This document shows positions 32,695-41,833 of a stretch of 64,000 nt of DNA, in pieces. Made by a program: the position numbers and the translations under genes. Location: assembly GCF_036880985.1 (NCBI RefSeq), contig NZ_JBAJNO010000009.1, positions 3,074,501-3,138,500 on the forward strand, given 5' to 3'. The stretch comes from Limibacter armeniacum (GTDB taxonomy: Bacteria; Bacteroidota; Bacteroidia; Cytophagales; Flammeovirgaceae). Position 1 is the first letter of the stretch, and every line of letters begins with the position of its first letter. A model generated the notes under the pieces. The model did not search any database. It had not been told where the DNA came from and saw nothing but the letters and a program-made list of their open reading frames with translations.

Positions 32695-35600
32695 TTAATA
32701 TTCTGCCAGTTGTTTTTCTGAAGAAGGGTTAACTGCTTCTTCCTTGTTTCCACTGATTTTTTCCTGTAGCCACTGGAACATGATAAACAGTACAGGGATA
32801 ACAAACACACCCAGTAGCGTACCGATCAACATACCACCTGCTGCACCAGTACCGATCGAACGGTTACCAACAGCACCTACACCTGTGGCCATTGCCAAAG
32901 GCATCAGACCTAGGATAAAGGCAAAGGATGTCATCAGGATTGGACGCAGACGTGAAGTGGCTGCTTCCAGTGCTGAGTCTACTAGTGAAAGCCCCGCTTT
33001 TCGACGCTGTAGGGCAAACTCTACAATCAGGATGGCGTTCTTGGCCAATAGACCAACCAGCATGATCAGTGAAATCTGGAAGTAGATGTTGTTTTCCAGT
33101 CCCAGGAACTTGGTAGACAGGAATGCACCTGCAATACCTACCGGAAGTGACAGCAGTACTGACAATGGCAGTAGGTAGCTTTCGTATTGTGCCGCCAGCA
33201 GGAAGAATACGAACAGGATACTCAAACCAAAGATTAGAGGTGCTTCACCTGTTGAGTTAACCTCTTCACGAGTCAGACCTGAGTAGTCAATGTCATACCC
33301 TTTAGGAAGTACTTCCTTAGCTGTTTGCTCAATGATCTCAATCGCTTGGCTAGTACTGAAGCCTGGGTTCACCTGTCCGTTTACTGAAGCTGAGTTGTAC
33401 AGGTTGAAACGGTTTACTGATTGAGGTCCATATACCTTATTCAGTGAAACGAATGATGTAATTGGCGCCATTTCACCTTTTGGTGTGCGCACAAAGATAT
33501 TGTTTAGGTCATCCTTGCTGATACGGTCTTCAGGTGGAGCCTGAATGTATACACGGTACTGCTTACCAAAGCGGCTGAAGTCATTGACATAAGCACCACC
33601 CAAGTACATTTGCATGGTTGTCAAGATATCCCTTACTGCAAGTCCAGCTTCTTTTACTTTCGCTGTATTGACATCGATCATATACTGCGGGAAGTTGGTA
33701 TTGAATGAAGAAGAAGCATACATGATCTCAGGACGCTGCATCAGTGCACCAAGCAGTGTTTTGGTATTCTTGTCAAGGTCTGTAAAGCTACCGCCTGTAC
33801 GGTCCTGTACCTTGAACTCAAAACCACTGGCATTACCATAACCACGAATACTTGGTGGCGAGAAGAAAATCAACTTGGCATCAGGGAATTTGACTGAAAG
33901 ACCAAATAGTCTACCGATGACACTTTTTACGTCAGTACCTGGTGCTTTTCTTTCTTCCCAGTTTTTCAGCTTGATGATACCCAAACTGTAAGAGCTACCA
34001 GCCCCTGAAAGGATACTGTAACCTGTTACAAACGAACGGCTTTCGATTACGTCGCTCATTTTCGCCAGCTCTTGGTCCAGTTGGTTGATTGTCTTCTGAG
34101 TACGGTCCAAAGATGAACCAGCAGGTGTCTCGATATTGGCAAAGATATAACCTCTGTCTTCATCAGGGATAAAGCCTGCAGGAGTTGTTTCACTTGCCCA
34201 GAAAGTTACCGCTACAGATGCTACCAGAATCGCAATTGTAATCCACTTCTTCTTGCTCAGAAAACTCAACGCATTTTTATACTTGTTAGTCGTTACTTCA
34301 AATGCAGTATTGAATGCTGTATAGAAGCGTTGTAACCCACCTTTAGGGGCGTGATCCTTATCATGCGTTTTCAGCAACAGGGCACAAAGCGCAGGGCTAA
34401 GTGTAAGGGCGTTTACCGCAGAAATCAGGATTGCGATAATCAGGGTGATACCAAACTGTGTATAGAACACACCAGTAGGACCTTGCATAAATGTCACTGG
34501 AATAAATACCGCAGACATTACCAATGTGATGGAAATGATGGCACCACTGATCTCGCTCATGGCTGTCAATGTTGCAGACTTGGCATTATCATAGCCCTCA
34601 TCCAATTTGGCATGGACAGCTTCCACTACTACGATGGCGTCATCCACTACAATACCAATGGCTAGTACCAAGGCAAACAGTGTCAACAGGTTGATCGAGA
34701 ACCCGAATACATACAGGAAGAAGAATGTACCGATAATCGCCACTGGAACCGCAATAGCTGGAATCAATGTCGAACGGAAATCCTGAAGGAAGATAAACAC
34801 CACGATAAATACGAGGATAAATGCCTCAATCAGGGTGCTGATTACCTTACTGATGGATGCGTTCAAGAAGTCATTGGCATTTACGTTGATCTTGTATTTG
34901 ATGCCGTCAGGTAACGTAGACTCTGTTTCTTTCAGCTTAGCCTCAATAGTCTCAATAATTTCCTTGGCATTGGAACCTGGTGTCTGGAAGATACCAAGGT
35001 TAATACCTGGATAACCATCCGCAATGGTTGTTGTACTGTATGAAAGTGCTTCTAGCTCTACATCAGCTACATCACCCAAACGAAGGTATTGACCATTGTC
35101 AAATGTCTTGATAATAATGTCTCTGTACTCTTCTTCTGTCTTAAGTCTACCTTTGTAACGTAAGGTGTATTCAAATGCATGACCAGCATTCTGACCCAAT
35201 GCACCGGGAGCTGCTTCCAAACTTTGGTCGCTCAAGGCTGCACTTACATCAGCAGGTGTCAGGTTGTAGTTGGCAAGTTTCTCTGGTTTTACCCAAAGAC
35301 GCATCGTATAGTTCTTAGCGCCAAACAGACGTACCTCACCTACACCATAGATCCTTTGTAGTTCTGGAACTACGTTGATGTTCAGGTAGTTTTGGATGAA
35401 TTTCTCACCGTAGTCCTTGTTCTCAGAATAGAAAGCCAAGAACATCAGGGCACTGGTTTGCTGCTTCTGGGTGATTACACCTGTCTGCACTACTTCCTTA
35501 GGCAGCAAAGCGTTAGCTCTTGATACTCGGTTCTGTACGTTTACCGCTGCAATATCAGGGTCTATACCACCTTCAAAATATACCTGAATGGTAGCACTAC

Positions 35601-35856
35601 CATCGTTACTGGCAGTGGAAGTCATGTAAGTCATACCTTCCACACCGTTGATTTGCTCTTCAATAGGAACCACCACACTTTCAAGAATCGTCTGTGAGTT
35701 GGCACCTGGATAACTGGCTGTCACCTGAACGGTTGGAGGGGCAATGTCTGGATACTCCGTTACCGGAAGCAAGTACATCCCCAAGCCACCCAAAATCACG
35801 ATGATAATGGATACCACCGTAGACAGCACGGGTCTCTCTATAAATTTTTGTAACAT
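32695..35856 (-). CDS. RND multidrug efflux permease (HAE1/AcrB type)
   Basis: 1053 residues, full length. N-terminal FIERPVLSTVVSIIIVILGG, twelve membrane helices in two halves and two large periplasmic loops. The proton-relay Asp pair is present in IGIVVDDAIVVVEAVHA in helix 4, and the duplicated second half shows GLLAKNAILIVEFALQRRK. Conserved TEYPDIAPPTVQV at the start supports the hydrophobe/amphiphile efflux group. Works as the inner-membrane pump of a tripartite system with the adjacent adaptor and outer-membrane factor. Substrates likely include drugs, bile-like or metabolic amphiphiles; not determinable here. Confidence 0.95.
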   Translation of the reverse strand: MLQKFIERPVLSTVVSIIIVILGGLGMYLLPVTEYPDIAPPTVQVTASYPGANSQTILESVVVPIEEQINGVEGMTYMTSTASNDGSATIQVYFEGGIDPDIAAVNVQNRVSRANALLPKEVVQTGVITQKQQTSALMFLAFYSENKDYGEKFIQNYLNINVVPELQRIYGVGEVRLFGAKNYTMRLWVKPEKLANYNLTPADVSAALSDQSLEAAPGALGQNAGHAFEYTLRYKGRLKTEEEYRDIIIKTFDNGQYLRLGDVADVELEALSYSTTTIADGYPGINLGIFQTPGSNAKEIIETIEAKLKETESTLPDGIKYKINVNANDFLNASISKVISTLIEAFILVFIVVFIFLQDFRSTLIPAIAVPVAIIGTFFFLYVFGFSINLLTLFALVLAIGIVVDDAIVVVEAVHAKLDEGYDNAKSATLTAMSEISGAIISITLVMSAVFIPVTFMQGPTGVFYTQFGITLIIAILISAVNALTLSPALCALLLKTHDKDHAPKGGLQRFYTAFNTAFEVTTNKYKNALSFLSKKKWITIAILVASVAVTFWASETTPAGFIPDEDRGYIFANIETPAGSSLDRTQKTINQLDQELAKMSDVIESRSFVTGYSILSGAGSSYSLGIIKLKNWEERKAPGTDVKSVIGRLFGLSVKFPDAKLIFFSPPSIRGYGNASGFEFKVQDRTGGSFTDLDKNTKTLLGALMQRPEIMYASSSFNTNFPQYMIDVNTAKVKEAGLAVRDILTTMQMYLGGAYVNDFSRFGKQYRVYIQAPPEDRISKDDLNNIFVRTPKGEMAPITSFVSLNKVYGPQSVNRFNLYNSASVNGQVNPGFSTSQAIEIIEQTAKEVLPKGYDIDYSGLTREEVNSTGEAPLIFGLSILFVFFLLAAQYESYLLPLSVLLSLPVGIAGAFLSTKFLGLENNIYFQISLIMLVGLLAKNAILIVEFALQRRKAGLSLVDSALEAATSRLRPILMTSFAFILGLMPLAMATGVGAVGNRSIGTGAAGGMLIGTLLGVFVIPVLFIMFQWLQEKISGNKEEAVNPSSEKQLAEY

Positions 35857-35917
35857 GTTTCTAATTTTTCAGTAAGCTGGATGAAACCGTAGCTTAAAAA
35901 GTATTGACTAAACCGAA

Positions 35918-37090
35918 TCAGTTTTTGAATACAGGCTTGATGTTGTTTGAAACCTGATCAAATGGTACAGCCTGTGGTACAATGGATACATTAGACTTCA
36001 ACTTGCCTACACCTTCTGCCACAATCTTTTGTCCTGCTTCCAAGCCGGATTTAACCACTACAAGATTGTTTACCTCATCTGCTGGCTCAATGATAGTTCC
36101 CTTCACAGTATTGTCACTGTTGACAACATAGACATAAGTTTGACCTTGCATCTCATAAGTTGCCTGAGCAGGTACGACCACTGCATTTTTGTAAGTTTTA
36201 GGGATTCTGATCTGACCACTGCTACCACTTCTAAGAAGCTTTTCAGGGTTAGGGAATACTGCTCTAAAACTAATGGCACCTGTATTCGGGTTGATTTGTC
36301 CAGTTACTGTCTGGATTTTACCTGTATGAGAATAGGTACTTCCATCTGCTAGCATCAGTTCTACTGAAGGAATGTTCTTCAGCTTTTCATCCAATGATCC
36401 GCCTTCAGTATTTCTGGTGAATGCCAAAAACTCTTTTTCATTCATCGAGAAATAGGCATATACATTATCAATAGCTGAAACGGTAGTAAGCGGTTGAGTC
36501 TCTGTACGACCTACCAGTGTTCCTTGTCTGTAAGGAATTGTACCTACCACACCGTTTACAGGGCTTTTGATACGTGTATAGTCAATATTTTCAGAAACAC
36601 TTCTGTAGTTGCTTTGTGCTTGAGCCAATTGAGACTTGGCAGAAGCCAATTGCGCTTTGGCTGTTTCCAGTTGGACTTCACTGATAATACCTTCTTCTAC
36701 TAAAGGAACCAGTTTATCCACTTCAACCTGAGCTACATTCACTTGAGCTTTGGCTACCTCAATGGCTGATTTTGAGGCGTTAGCTTGTTGGCTAAGCGAT
36801 TGAGTTTCCAGTTTGAAAAGTGTCTGACCTTTTTTAACTGTTTGTCCTTCATCTACAAATATCTGTTGGATATATCCGTCGATTTTGGCTCTGATTTCAA
36901 TATTTTGAGTGCCTTCGATACTTACAGGGTAAGCATCAAAAGCTGTAATGTCTCGAGCTGGGGCTTCAGTTACTGGATAAGGCATAGCCTGCTGACCACC
37001 TGAAGGAGGAGCTTGGTTACTGGAGCAGCTGAAAAAGCTTGATGCAGCTCCTAGTACCAGAAGCGACATAGTAATACGCTTGATGTTCAT
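35918..37090 (-). CDS. RND periplasmic adaptor (membrane fusion protein)
   Basis: 390 residues. Lipoprotein signal (LLVLGAASSFFSCS, Cys22). Domain order: lipoyl half (IEIRAKIDGYIQQIFVDEG), helical hairpin with heptads (about 100-165, SKSAIEVAKAQVNVAQVEVD), second lipoyl half (YTRIKSPVNGVVGTIPYRQG), beta-barrel (NPNTGAISFRAVFPNPEKLL) and membrane-proximal domain. Links permease and outer-membrane factor. It lies between the regulator and the permease gene in the same operon. Confidence 0.93.
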   Translation of the reverse strand: MNIKRITMSLLVLGAASSFFSCSSNQAPPSGGQQAMPYPVTEAPARDITAFDAYPVSIEGTQNIEIRAKIDGYIQQIFVDEGQTVKKGQTLFKLETQSLSQQANASKSAIEVAKAQVNVAQVEVDKLVPLVEEGIISEVQLETAKAQLASAKSQLAQAQSNYRSVSENIDYTRIKSPVNGVVGTIPYRQGTLVGRTETQPLTTVSAIDNVYAYFSMNEKEFLAFTRNTEGGSLDEKLKNIPSVELMLADGSTYSHTGKIQTVTGQINPNTGAISFRAVFPNPEKLLRSGSSGQIRIPKTYKNAVVVPAQATYEMQGQTYVYVVNSDNTVKGTIIEPADEVNNLVVVKSGLEAGQKIVAEGVGKLKSNVSIVPQAVPFDQVSNNIKPVFKN

Positions 37091-37108
37091 AACTGTTTGT
37101 TAACTTTA

Positions 37109-37612
37109 TTAAGGTTTAGTTGAGATTGAATCCTTTATTCGTGAAAAAACTTGAATTGCTTCATTCAAAAATGAGGTATATGCTGTCATAAACTTACTAG
37201 AAGACTCTGAGTACTCTTCTGGCTTTACTTTCTGCATTGCCTCTTTATATTCAATAAGCTGGTTGTGTAATGCTGCTTCTTCTTTAAAATGTGCGATCAC
37301 CTCATTAATTCGGGAAATAAGTCTGTTTGGTGATATCACAAAGTATTTTTTTCGGTCACCTTCCTTTTGAAAGTAAGTAGCCATCTCAAGCTCTTCCAAT
37401 TGGTGAAGGCTAGTGCAGATTGAACTTTTACTAGCACCTAACGATTTGATTAGCTGATCGAAAGTGGTTCCTTTTCCTCCTTCAATAATTAAGAGTGCAG
37501 CCATGCGACCACTCAATGGTGGAAGTGGAACGGTTCTGCTTAAAAAGCAACCTAACTGCTCAATTAACTTTTCTTTCTGCTCTTCTAATGTTCTTAAGTC
37601 TGTCATATCCAT
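37109..37612 (-). CDS. GbsR/MarR-type regulator of the efflux operon
   Basis: 167 residues. Winged helix-turn-helix of the GbsR branch of MarR proteins: LSGRMAALLIIEGGKGTTFD, then IKSLGASKSSICTSLHQLEE and the wing YFQKEGDRKKYFVISP, followed by a long dimerisation helix. It is the first gene of the operon (regulator, adaptor, permease, outer-membrane factor), 18 bases before the adaptor gene. A 24-bp palindrome 26 bases upstream of its start is the evident operator, so the protein probably represses its own operon and is released by an efflux substrate. Confidence 0.9.
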   Translation of the reverse strand: MDMTDLRTLEEQKEKLIEQLGCFLSRTVPLPPLSGRMAALLIIEGGKGTTFDQLIKSLGASKSSICTSLHQLEELEMATYFQKEGDRKKYFVISPNRLISRINEVIAHFKEEAALHNQLIEYKEAMQKVKPEEYSESSSKFMTAYTSFLNEAIQVFSRIKDSISTKP

Positions 37613-37625
37613 TCTATCTTGAATA

Positions 37626-37661
37626 CAAAGATCAGACTTAGTTCGGTAACTACCGAACTAA
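37626..37661 (-). promoter_or_regulatory. Operator palindrome and -7 element of the RND operon
   Basis: TTAGTTCGGTA (37638-37648) and TACCGAACTAA (37651-37661) form a perfect 11-bp inverted repeat with a 2-base spacer. On the minus strand GATCTTTG (37633-37626), a near match to TAnnTTTG, follows directly, so a bound repressor would cover the promoter. Confidence 0.75.
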
Positions 37662-37883
37662 CTGGGTGAATGTTTGTTAATCATCAATTTAGAGTAATGA
37701 AAATCATTGGGTACAAACAGAATAGGAGTAGAGAAAAAGATTATTAAATGATGAAAGAATAGAGCTTATTAACTTGCGGGGAGTTCATTTGTTTGTCAGA
37801 AAATGAAAAGTTTTTAAAAAAATGAGTCTTTTTTTCTGATTGGTCTAAAGTAGGATAGGAAAGGATGGTTGACTGTTAAAAAT

Positions 37884-37916
37884 AAAGGCTGTCAGGTTTA
37901 GGATCTGACAGCCTTT
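37884..37916 (-). terminator. Terminator of the TonB receptor gene (Cu group)
   Basis: AAAGGCTGTCAG and CTGACAGCCTTT form a perfect 12-bp stem; the minus strand continues with a T-rich TTTATTTTT. Confidence 0.8.
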
Positions 37917-37922
37917 CGTGTT

Positions 37923-39935
37923 TTAGAAGCCTACTGAAAGACTTAAAGAAATATTCCTTCCCGGTCGGTAGATACCACCCCAATCAAGGTGCGTACGGTA
38001 GTAGGTGTCTAGCAAATTCTCGGCGGCGGCATTGACTTGCCAATGCGCGTTTTGCCATTGCCACTGGTAGCCGACTCTTAAGTTAAGGGTATGGTAGCTA
38101 TCAGTTGCCTGTTCTCCAAATGCTTCACTTACCCGTTCCTGCTGGGCTGACCATTCCAATTCACCTTGTGTGTAGAACTTATTGTATTGGTAACGGAGTG
38201 CCGTTACCCACCTCAGTGGAAGCATCATTGGTAAAGGGTCTCCTTCACTGGTTTCTCCACGGGTGTACTGTAAAGTATTGACCGATTGCCAATGTTCATT
38301 GAATGTGACGTTGGCTTCTGCATTGATCCCTGCCATATAGGCATTCGGTACATTGATAAAACGTTTCACGCCTTTGGCTCCAACAGTCATGCGCATTAGG
38401 TTCGGGTCTACTTCTCCCATGATATAGTCAGTGAGGTAATGGTAGAAGATGTTTCCTTTCAGCATTAAAATACCTTTATGGAATTGTGTGCCTGCTGTAA
38501 ACTGCCATGCCTTTTCATTTTCAATATCAGGGTTGCCGATGTAGTCGTAACCATCAAAGCGGTTGTAGAGATAGAAGCCATAAAGTTCTGTCACCGTCGG
38601 AAGCCTTGTGGTGTAGGCAGTCGTGAAATGAAGTTGCCAGTGGTTGCTTAGGTCGTAATCGAACCTGAGTGTAGGAGCTGCCAATATTCTTTTGTCTGCT
38701 TCAGTGATGCTGTAGTTCAACGTCTCGAACTGTTGCCTGCCAAACTCTGAGGTCATGTCTGTAGAAGCTGCATCTGTCCTTAGGCTTAACGTTGACATCC
38801 ATCTTTTTCCCCAGTTGCTTTTCCACTGTACAAAAAGACCTGCAGCATTTCTTTTGGCATCTGGCCATGTCAGCATAAACATGGGCACACCTCCTTCATT
38901 GGGCGGATACATGGTCATCTCTGCCCTTACCTTATTTTGGTAAGCCTCAGCTTTGACAGTCAGGCTGTGTTGTTTCCATCGCCACATGCCTTCCGTCATC
39001 ATGCCGTAAGTATCGCTCCATCCGGGCATGTCCATCCTGATTGGAACGTCAGGACGTTTGGAGTCATCCATGATGTGGGTGATATTGTTGCCATACACTT
39101 TAGCCTTGAAGTGATGGAAGTGTTCGGTGATCGCCATCTGCTCAAAGCCTATCCCGTAGATGCGGGCTTGTGCCTTGCTGACATCCATGGTCAGGGCAGG
39201 GTAGCCGACATCCCATGCGTCGTCGGTGACAAGTGACAAAGTGAGTTTTCTTTGATTACCTAAATCATAAAGGGCATGCAAGGCATGGTTCATCTTGCTG
39301 AACTGCGAGTAGAGTACCTCATTGCCGTTGCCATCTGTGTAGTTGCCGTGGTCACGATAGGTGCCCGAATAGCGGACGCCCAATTTTTTTCCAGAATAGT
39401 TGATGGCTCCCGTCATGTCCATACCATTGGAAACAGAGCAGTAACCTGTTGAAAGGTTTGCAGCCCACTGTTTTTCCTGATTGGTTTTAGCCTGCTTCAA
39501 TAACATGTTAAGGCTTCCGCCAATGTTGGCGCCCTGCTTGTTTCCTTCCGCACCTGTACTGATCTCCAATGAATGCATGTTGCTCGTCTCTACATAAGAA
39601 GTGACGGGGTCCATGCGGTCAGTGCAGGCACCGAATATCTTCATGTCATCGATGGTGATATTGAGCTGCCCTGCCGAATAGCCATTGATCATCGGCTCCA
39701 AGGCGTAGTTGCCTCTTTTGATCAGTGCCACTTCACTGGTGCGGTTCAGGATCTGTTCCACAGAAGCCAGCTGGCTGTACTGATAAAAATTTAAGGCATT
39801 CTGTCCATAAGGGTCTGCAATCACTACCTCTTTCAGTTGAATGGTCTTGAGCGTATCGGGAAGAGGGGCGTGCTGTGCAGAGACAAAGGAGACAACCAAA
39901 GACAGCAGGACTGACAGTTGTAATGTCTTTATCAT
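37923..39935 (-). CDS. TonB-dependent outer-membrane receptor, possible copper uptake
   Basis: 670 residues. Signal peptide (LQLSVLLSLVVSFVSAQ), then the plug (LKTIQLKEVVIADPYGQNA, NGYSAGQLNITIDDMKIFGA, GANIGGSLNMLLKQ) and a barrel ending in ISLSLSVGF. There is no N-terminal regulatory domain. The barrel is conspicuously rich in Met and His (DSKRPDVPIRMDMPGW, MTMYPPNEGGVPMFML). Directly upstream on the same strand are a Met/His-rich YtkA-like lipoprotein and a small Cys-rich membrane protein, which together point to a soft-metal substrate, most likely copper. Substrate is inference; the receptor class is sure. Confidence 0.85.
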   Translation of the reverse strand: MIKTLQLSVLLSLVVSFVSAQHAPLPDTLKTIQLKEVVIADPYGQNALNFYQYSQLASVEQILNRTSEVALIKRGNYALEPMINGYSAGQLNITIDDMKIFGACTDRMDPVTSYVETSNMHSLEISTGAEGNKQGANIGGSLNMLLKQAKTNQEKQWAANLSTGYCSVSNGMDMTGAINYSGKKLGVRYSGTYRDHGNYTDGNGNEVLYSQFSKMNHALHALYDLGNQRKLTLSLVTDDAWDVGYPALTMDVSKAQARIYGIGFEQMAITEHFHHFKAKVYGNNITHIMDDSKRPDVPIRMDMPGWSDTYGMMTEGMWRWKQHSLTVKAEAYQNKVRAEMTMYPPNEGGVPMFMLTWPDAKRNAAGLFVQWKSNWGKRWMSTLSLRTDAASTDMTSEFGRQQFETLNYSITEADKRILAAPTLRFDYDLSNHWQLHFTTAYTTRLPTVTELYGFYLYNRFDGYDYIGNPDIENEKAWQFTAGTQFHKGILMLKGNIFYHYLTDYIMGEVDPNLMRMTVGAKGVKRFINVPNAYMAGINAEANVTFNEHWQSVNTLQYTRGETSEGDPLPMMLPLRWVTALRYQYNKFYTQGELEWSAQQERVSEAFGEQATDSYHTLNLRVGYQWQWQNAHWQVNAAAENLLDTYYRTHLDWGGIYRPGRNISLSLSVGF

Positions 39936-40045
39936 AATTGTGAGCTGTTAGATACTAGTTTCCCATACTGATTCAAGATTTCGATTAAACCTAAATCATA
40001 CCTCAAGTAGTCGGGAGGTAGCTCTTCAATTAGTATGGAGAACCT

Positions 40046-40082
40046 AGACAAGAGATACAATGTCATATTGCATCTCTTGTCT
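40046..40082 (-). terminator. Stem-loop after the YtkA-like gene
   Basis: AGACAAGAGATACAAT and ATTGCATCTCTTGTCT form a 16-bp stem with one mismatch and a 5-base loop; no strong T-run, so it may attenuate rather than end transcription into the receptor gene. Confidence 0.5.
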
Positions 40083-40108
40083 CTGATCTTATGTCTTTAT
40101 CTGTTCAA

Positions 40109-41014
40109 TTAAAACTCAAGGTAGAAAGAGGCATCTGTTGCGTCTTCAGCCATGCTGTTCAGCAATACTTTTTCTCCGTCCATTACTTTTAGTTTTAATT
40201 CCCAGTCACCTGTCATGTTGAAGTTCACGGTGCCTTTGTAGTGACCGTCGCCCAATGCAATAGGGTTAACGTTGTTGGAAGAGCCATGTCCCATTGAAGG
40301 CATCCAAGGTTGGAATTCTACTGTCAGGTCATTGACAGGCATAAAACCGTTGTGCTCCATCTCCATACCTTCCATTGTGTCCATCGGCATCATCTTGTGT
40401 ACCGTGATCACGATCTCGTTTGAACCCACCATTGGCTTGTCTTCCACAAAGTAGTAGGCAACAAAATATCTAGTGCCGTCAACTTCCTTTCTGATGATCG
40501 TCTGATACTGGGCATTGTCCTGTCCAGAAGCATAAGTCAGGTTCTTGTCAGATACCGTAATAGGCAGCATGATCTCATCTGTCATGTCATTGGCAGACAC
40601 CGTTACATGCAAAGTCCATACACCTGTCTCTCCTGTGCTTGGCATAATGAAGTTGATGCCACCCTTGAAGAAGCCTTCTTCCATCAGTGTCGGTTGGTCA
40701 ACAGGAGCAGCGTGCGAGTGAGTCATTTCACCCATCACCATATCCATCATCGGCATTAGCTTTACTTCAGCATTGGTCACCTGATTGCCGTCTGCATCAG
40801 TTAGCTCAGCAAAAAACTTGTTGTATCCTGCAAAAAGGTCTGCCTCACCTGACCGTAAATTCAAGGTCAATCCTGTGTTGCTCAACGTTTGCTCAGTCAT
40901 TTGGTGGTAGCTAGCCAACGGTGACTCCTGAGGGGTTGCCTCGTCATTGTTGTCACAAGATGAAAGGATAAAAAGTGTTGCGATGATGGAGATAAAGAGA
41001 TTCAGCTTTTTCAT
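40109..41014 (-). CDS. YtkA/FixH-like Met/His-rich lipoprotein, probable copper binding
   Basis: 301 residues from the ATG at 41014, which opens a lipoprotein signal (LNLFISIIATLFILSSCD, Cys20); a longer upstream frame is not credible. The mature part has two YtkA-like immunoglobulin-type domains (NLRSGEADLFAGYNKFFAEL; VEFQPWMPSMGHGSSNN; HYKGTVNFNMTGDWELKLKV). Methionine-histidine clusters stand out: LMPMMDMVMGEMTHSHAAP, MMPMDTMEGMEMEHNGFMP, and WMPSMGHG. Such clusters bind Cu(I)/Cu(II) in CopC-like and YtkA-like proteins. It is followed by a TonB-dependent receptor and preceded by a Cys-rich membrane protein. Confidence 0.8.
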   Translation of the reverse strand: MKKLNLFISIIATLFILSSCDNNDEATPQESPLASYHQMTEQTLSNTGLTLNLRSGEADLFAGYNKFFAELTDADGNQVTNAEVKLMPMMDMVMGEMTHSHAAPVDQPTLMEEGFFKGGINFIMPSTGETGVWTLHVTVSANDMTDEIMLPITVSDKNLTYASGQDNAQYQTIIRKEVDGTRYFVAYYFVEDKPMVGSNEIVITVHKMMPMDTMEGMEMEHNGFMPVNDLTVEFQPWMPSMGHGSSNNVNPIALGDGHYKGTVNFNMTGDWELKLKVMDGEKVLLNSMAEDATDASFYLEF

Positions 41015-41273
41015 TCTAATTTTTTTTAAAAATAAGGTCATGTAAATGTCAGGTAGGGGCGGATGGACTCCTTTAGTTTGTGGTACAGGAAAGTTGACAT
41101 TGGAAATGAAAGACGTCTTGAGACGTACCTTTCCCAATGCACAGACAGAACCTGTCGTGCACAAACGGAGAACCGTTATATCCGACCATACAGAAAAGGG
41201 ATTGCACAATGTGTCAACCCGAAAAAGAATAAAAGACAAAAGGAACTCTTGCCTTTGTTAGAGAGAAATGACC

Positions 41274-41657
41274 TTAACAGGGTGGGTGAAAGATGTTGTG
41301 GGTGTAGAAGTCAAATAACTTCTGCGTGTAAGGGGTGGTGTGTTTGATAGCCAATAATGGCAGCACTGTTTTTTCCTGTGCTGCTACCTGTGTCATTTCT
41401 TGAATTAAGTAAACAACGGTGGAGATTGGCTTCTCCGCTTTCTTTTTCTGTTCAGAAGAAGTCTGTTCCACTTCTTTCATCAGGTGACATTGACCGTTAC
41501 AGTGAAGCTCAGGTTTGTCCTTGTTGATACAGAAGTATTCCGTGATGAAATCTTTGCGGAGTTCGTAGTCGAGGTAATACAAAGGTATAGCCAAGGTGTT
41601 CAGCAACAGAAGTGCTGAAAGCATCAAAAGACTATATTTTGTATAGCACTGCTTCAA
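41274..41657 (-). CDS. Small Cys-rich membrane protein, 127 residues
   Basis: Starts with TTG at 41657 (MKQCYTKYS) or ATG at 41624; the longer form gives positive residues before the hydrophobic helix LLMLSALLLLNTLAIPLYYL and is slightly preferred. After the helix comes the motif YFCINKDKPELHCNGQCHLM, with three Cys and two His that look metal-binding, then a basic linker and a C-terminal hydrophobic piece ending NIFHPPC. Proteins with this FC..HCNGxCHL pattern occur beside TonB receptors and copper genes in Bacteroidota (recollection, function unknown). First gene of the minus-strand group; a good promoter lies upstream. Confidence 0.7.
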   Translation of the reverse strand: MKQCYTKYSLLMLSALLLLNTLAIPLYYLDYELRKDFITEYFCINKDKPELHCNGQCHLMKEVEQTSSEQKKKAEKPISTVVYLIQEMTQVAAQEKTVLPLLAIKHTTPYTQKLFDFYTHNIFHPPC

Positions 41658-41690
41658 ACCAGATTGTTTTAAGTGATTTTAAAAGTGTCG

Positions 41691-41721
41691 CAAATATAGT
41701 CGCCAAGATTGTTAAGGACAA
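41691..41721 (-). promoter_or_regulatory. Bacteroidota-type promoter of the Cys-rich protein gene
   Basis: On the minus strand TTG (41721-41719), a 20-base spacer and TATATTTG (41698-41691), matching the TAnnTTTG consensus. It is about 35 bases upstream of the TTG start. Confidence 0.65.
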
Positions 41722-41770
41722 TAAAAGTGTGTGTGATTGAATGTTAATAAAAAGCCTGAACACGAATCTG

Positions 41771-41801
41771 TTTGGCAGTAGCGCTAATGCGGTTAACTTT
41801 G
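41771..41801 (+). promoter_or_regulatory. Bacteroidota-type promoter that sets the helicase start
   Basis: TTTG (41771-41774), a 19-base spacer and TAACTTTG (41794-41801). Transcription would begin near 41808, after the first in-frame ATG (41741), so translation must start at a later ATG. Confidence 0.7.
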
Positions 41802-41833
41802 CGGAACTCACTTTGAGTGATCTAAACTGTACC

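Noticed and set aside
41046-41347. Plus-strand frames upstream of the YtkA-like gene
   Set aside because: They overlap the intergenic region and the antisense of the Cys-rich protein gene, with Arg/Lys-biased composition and no domain.
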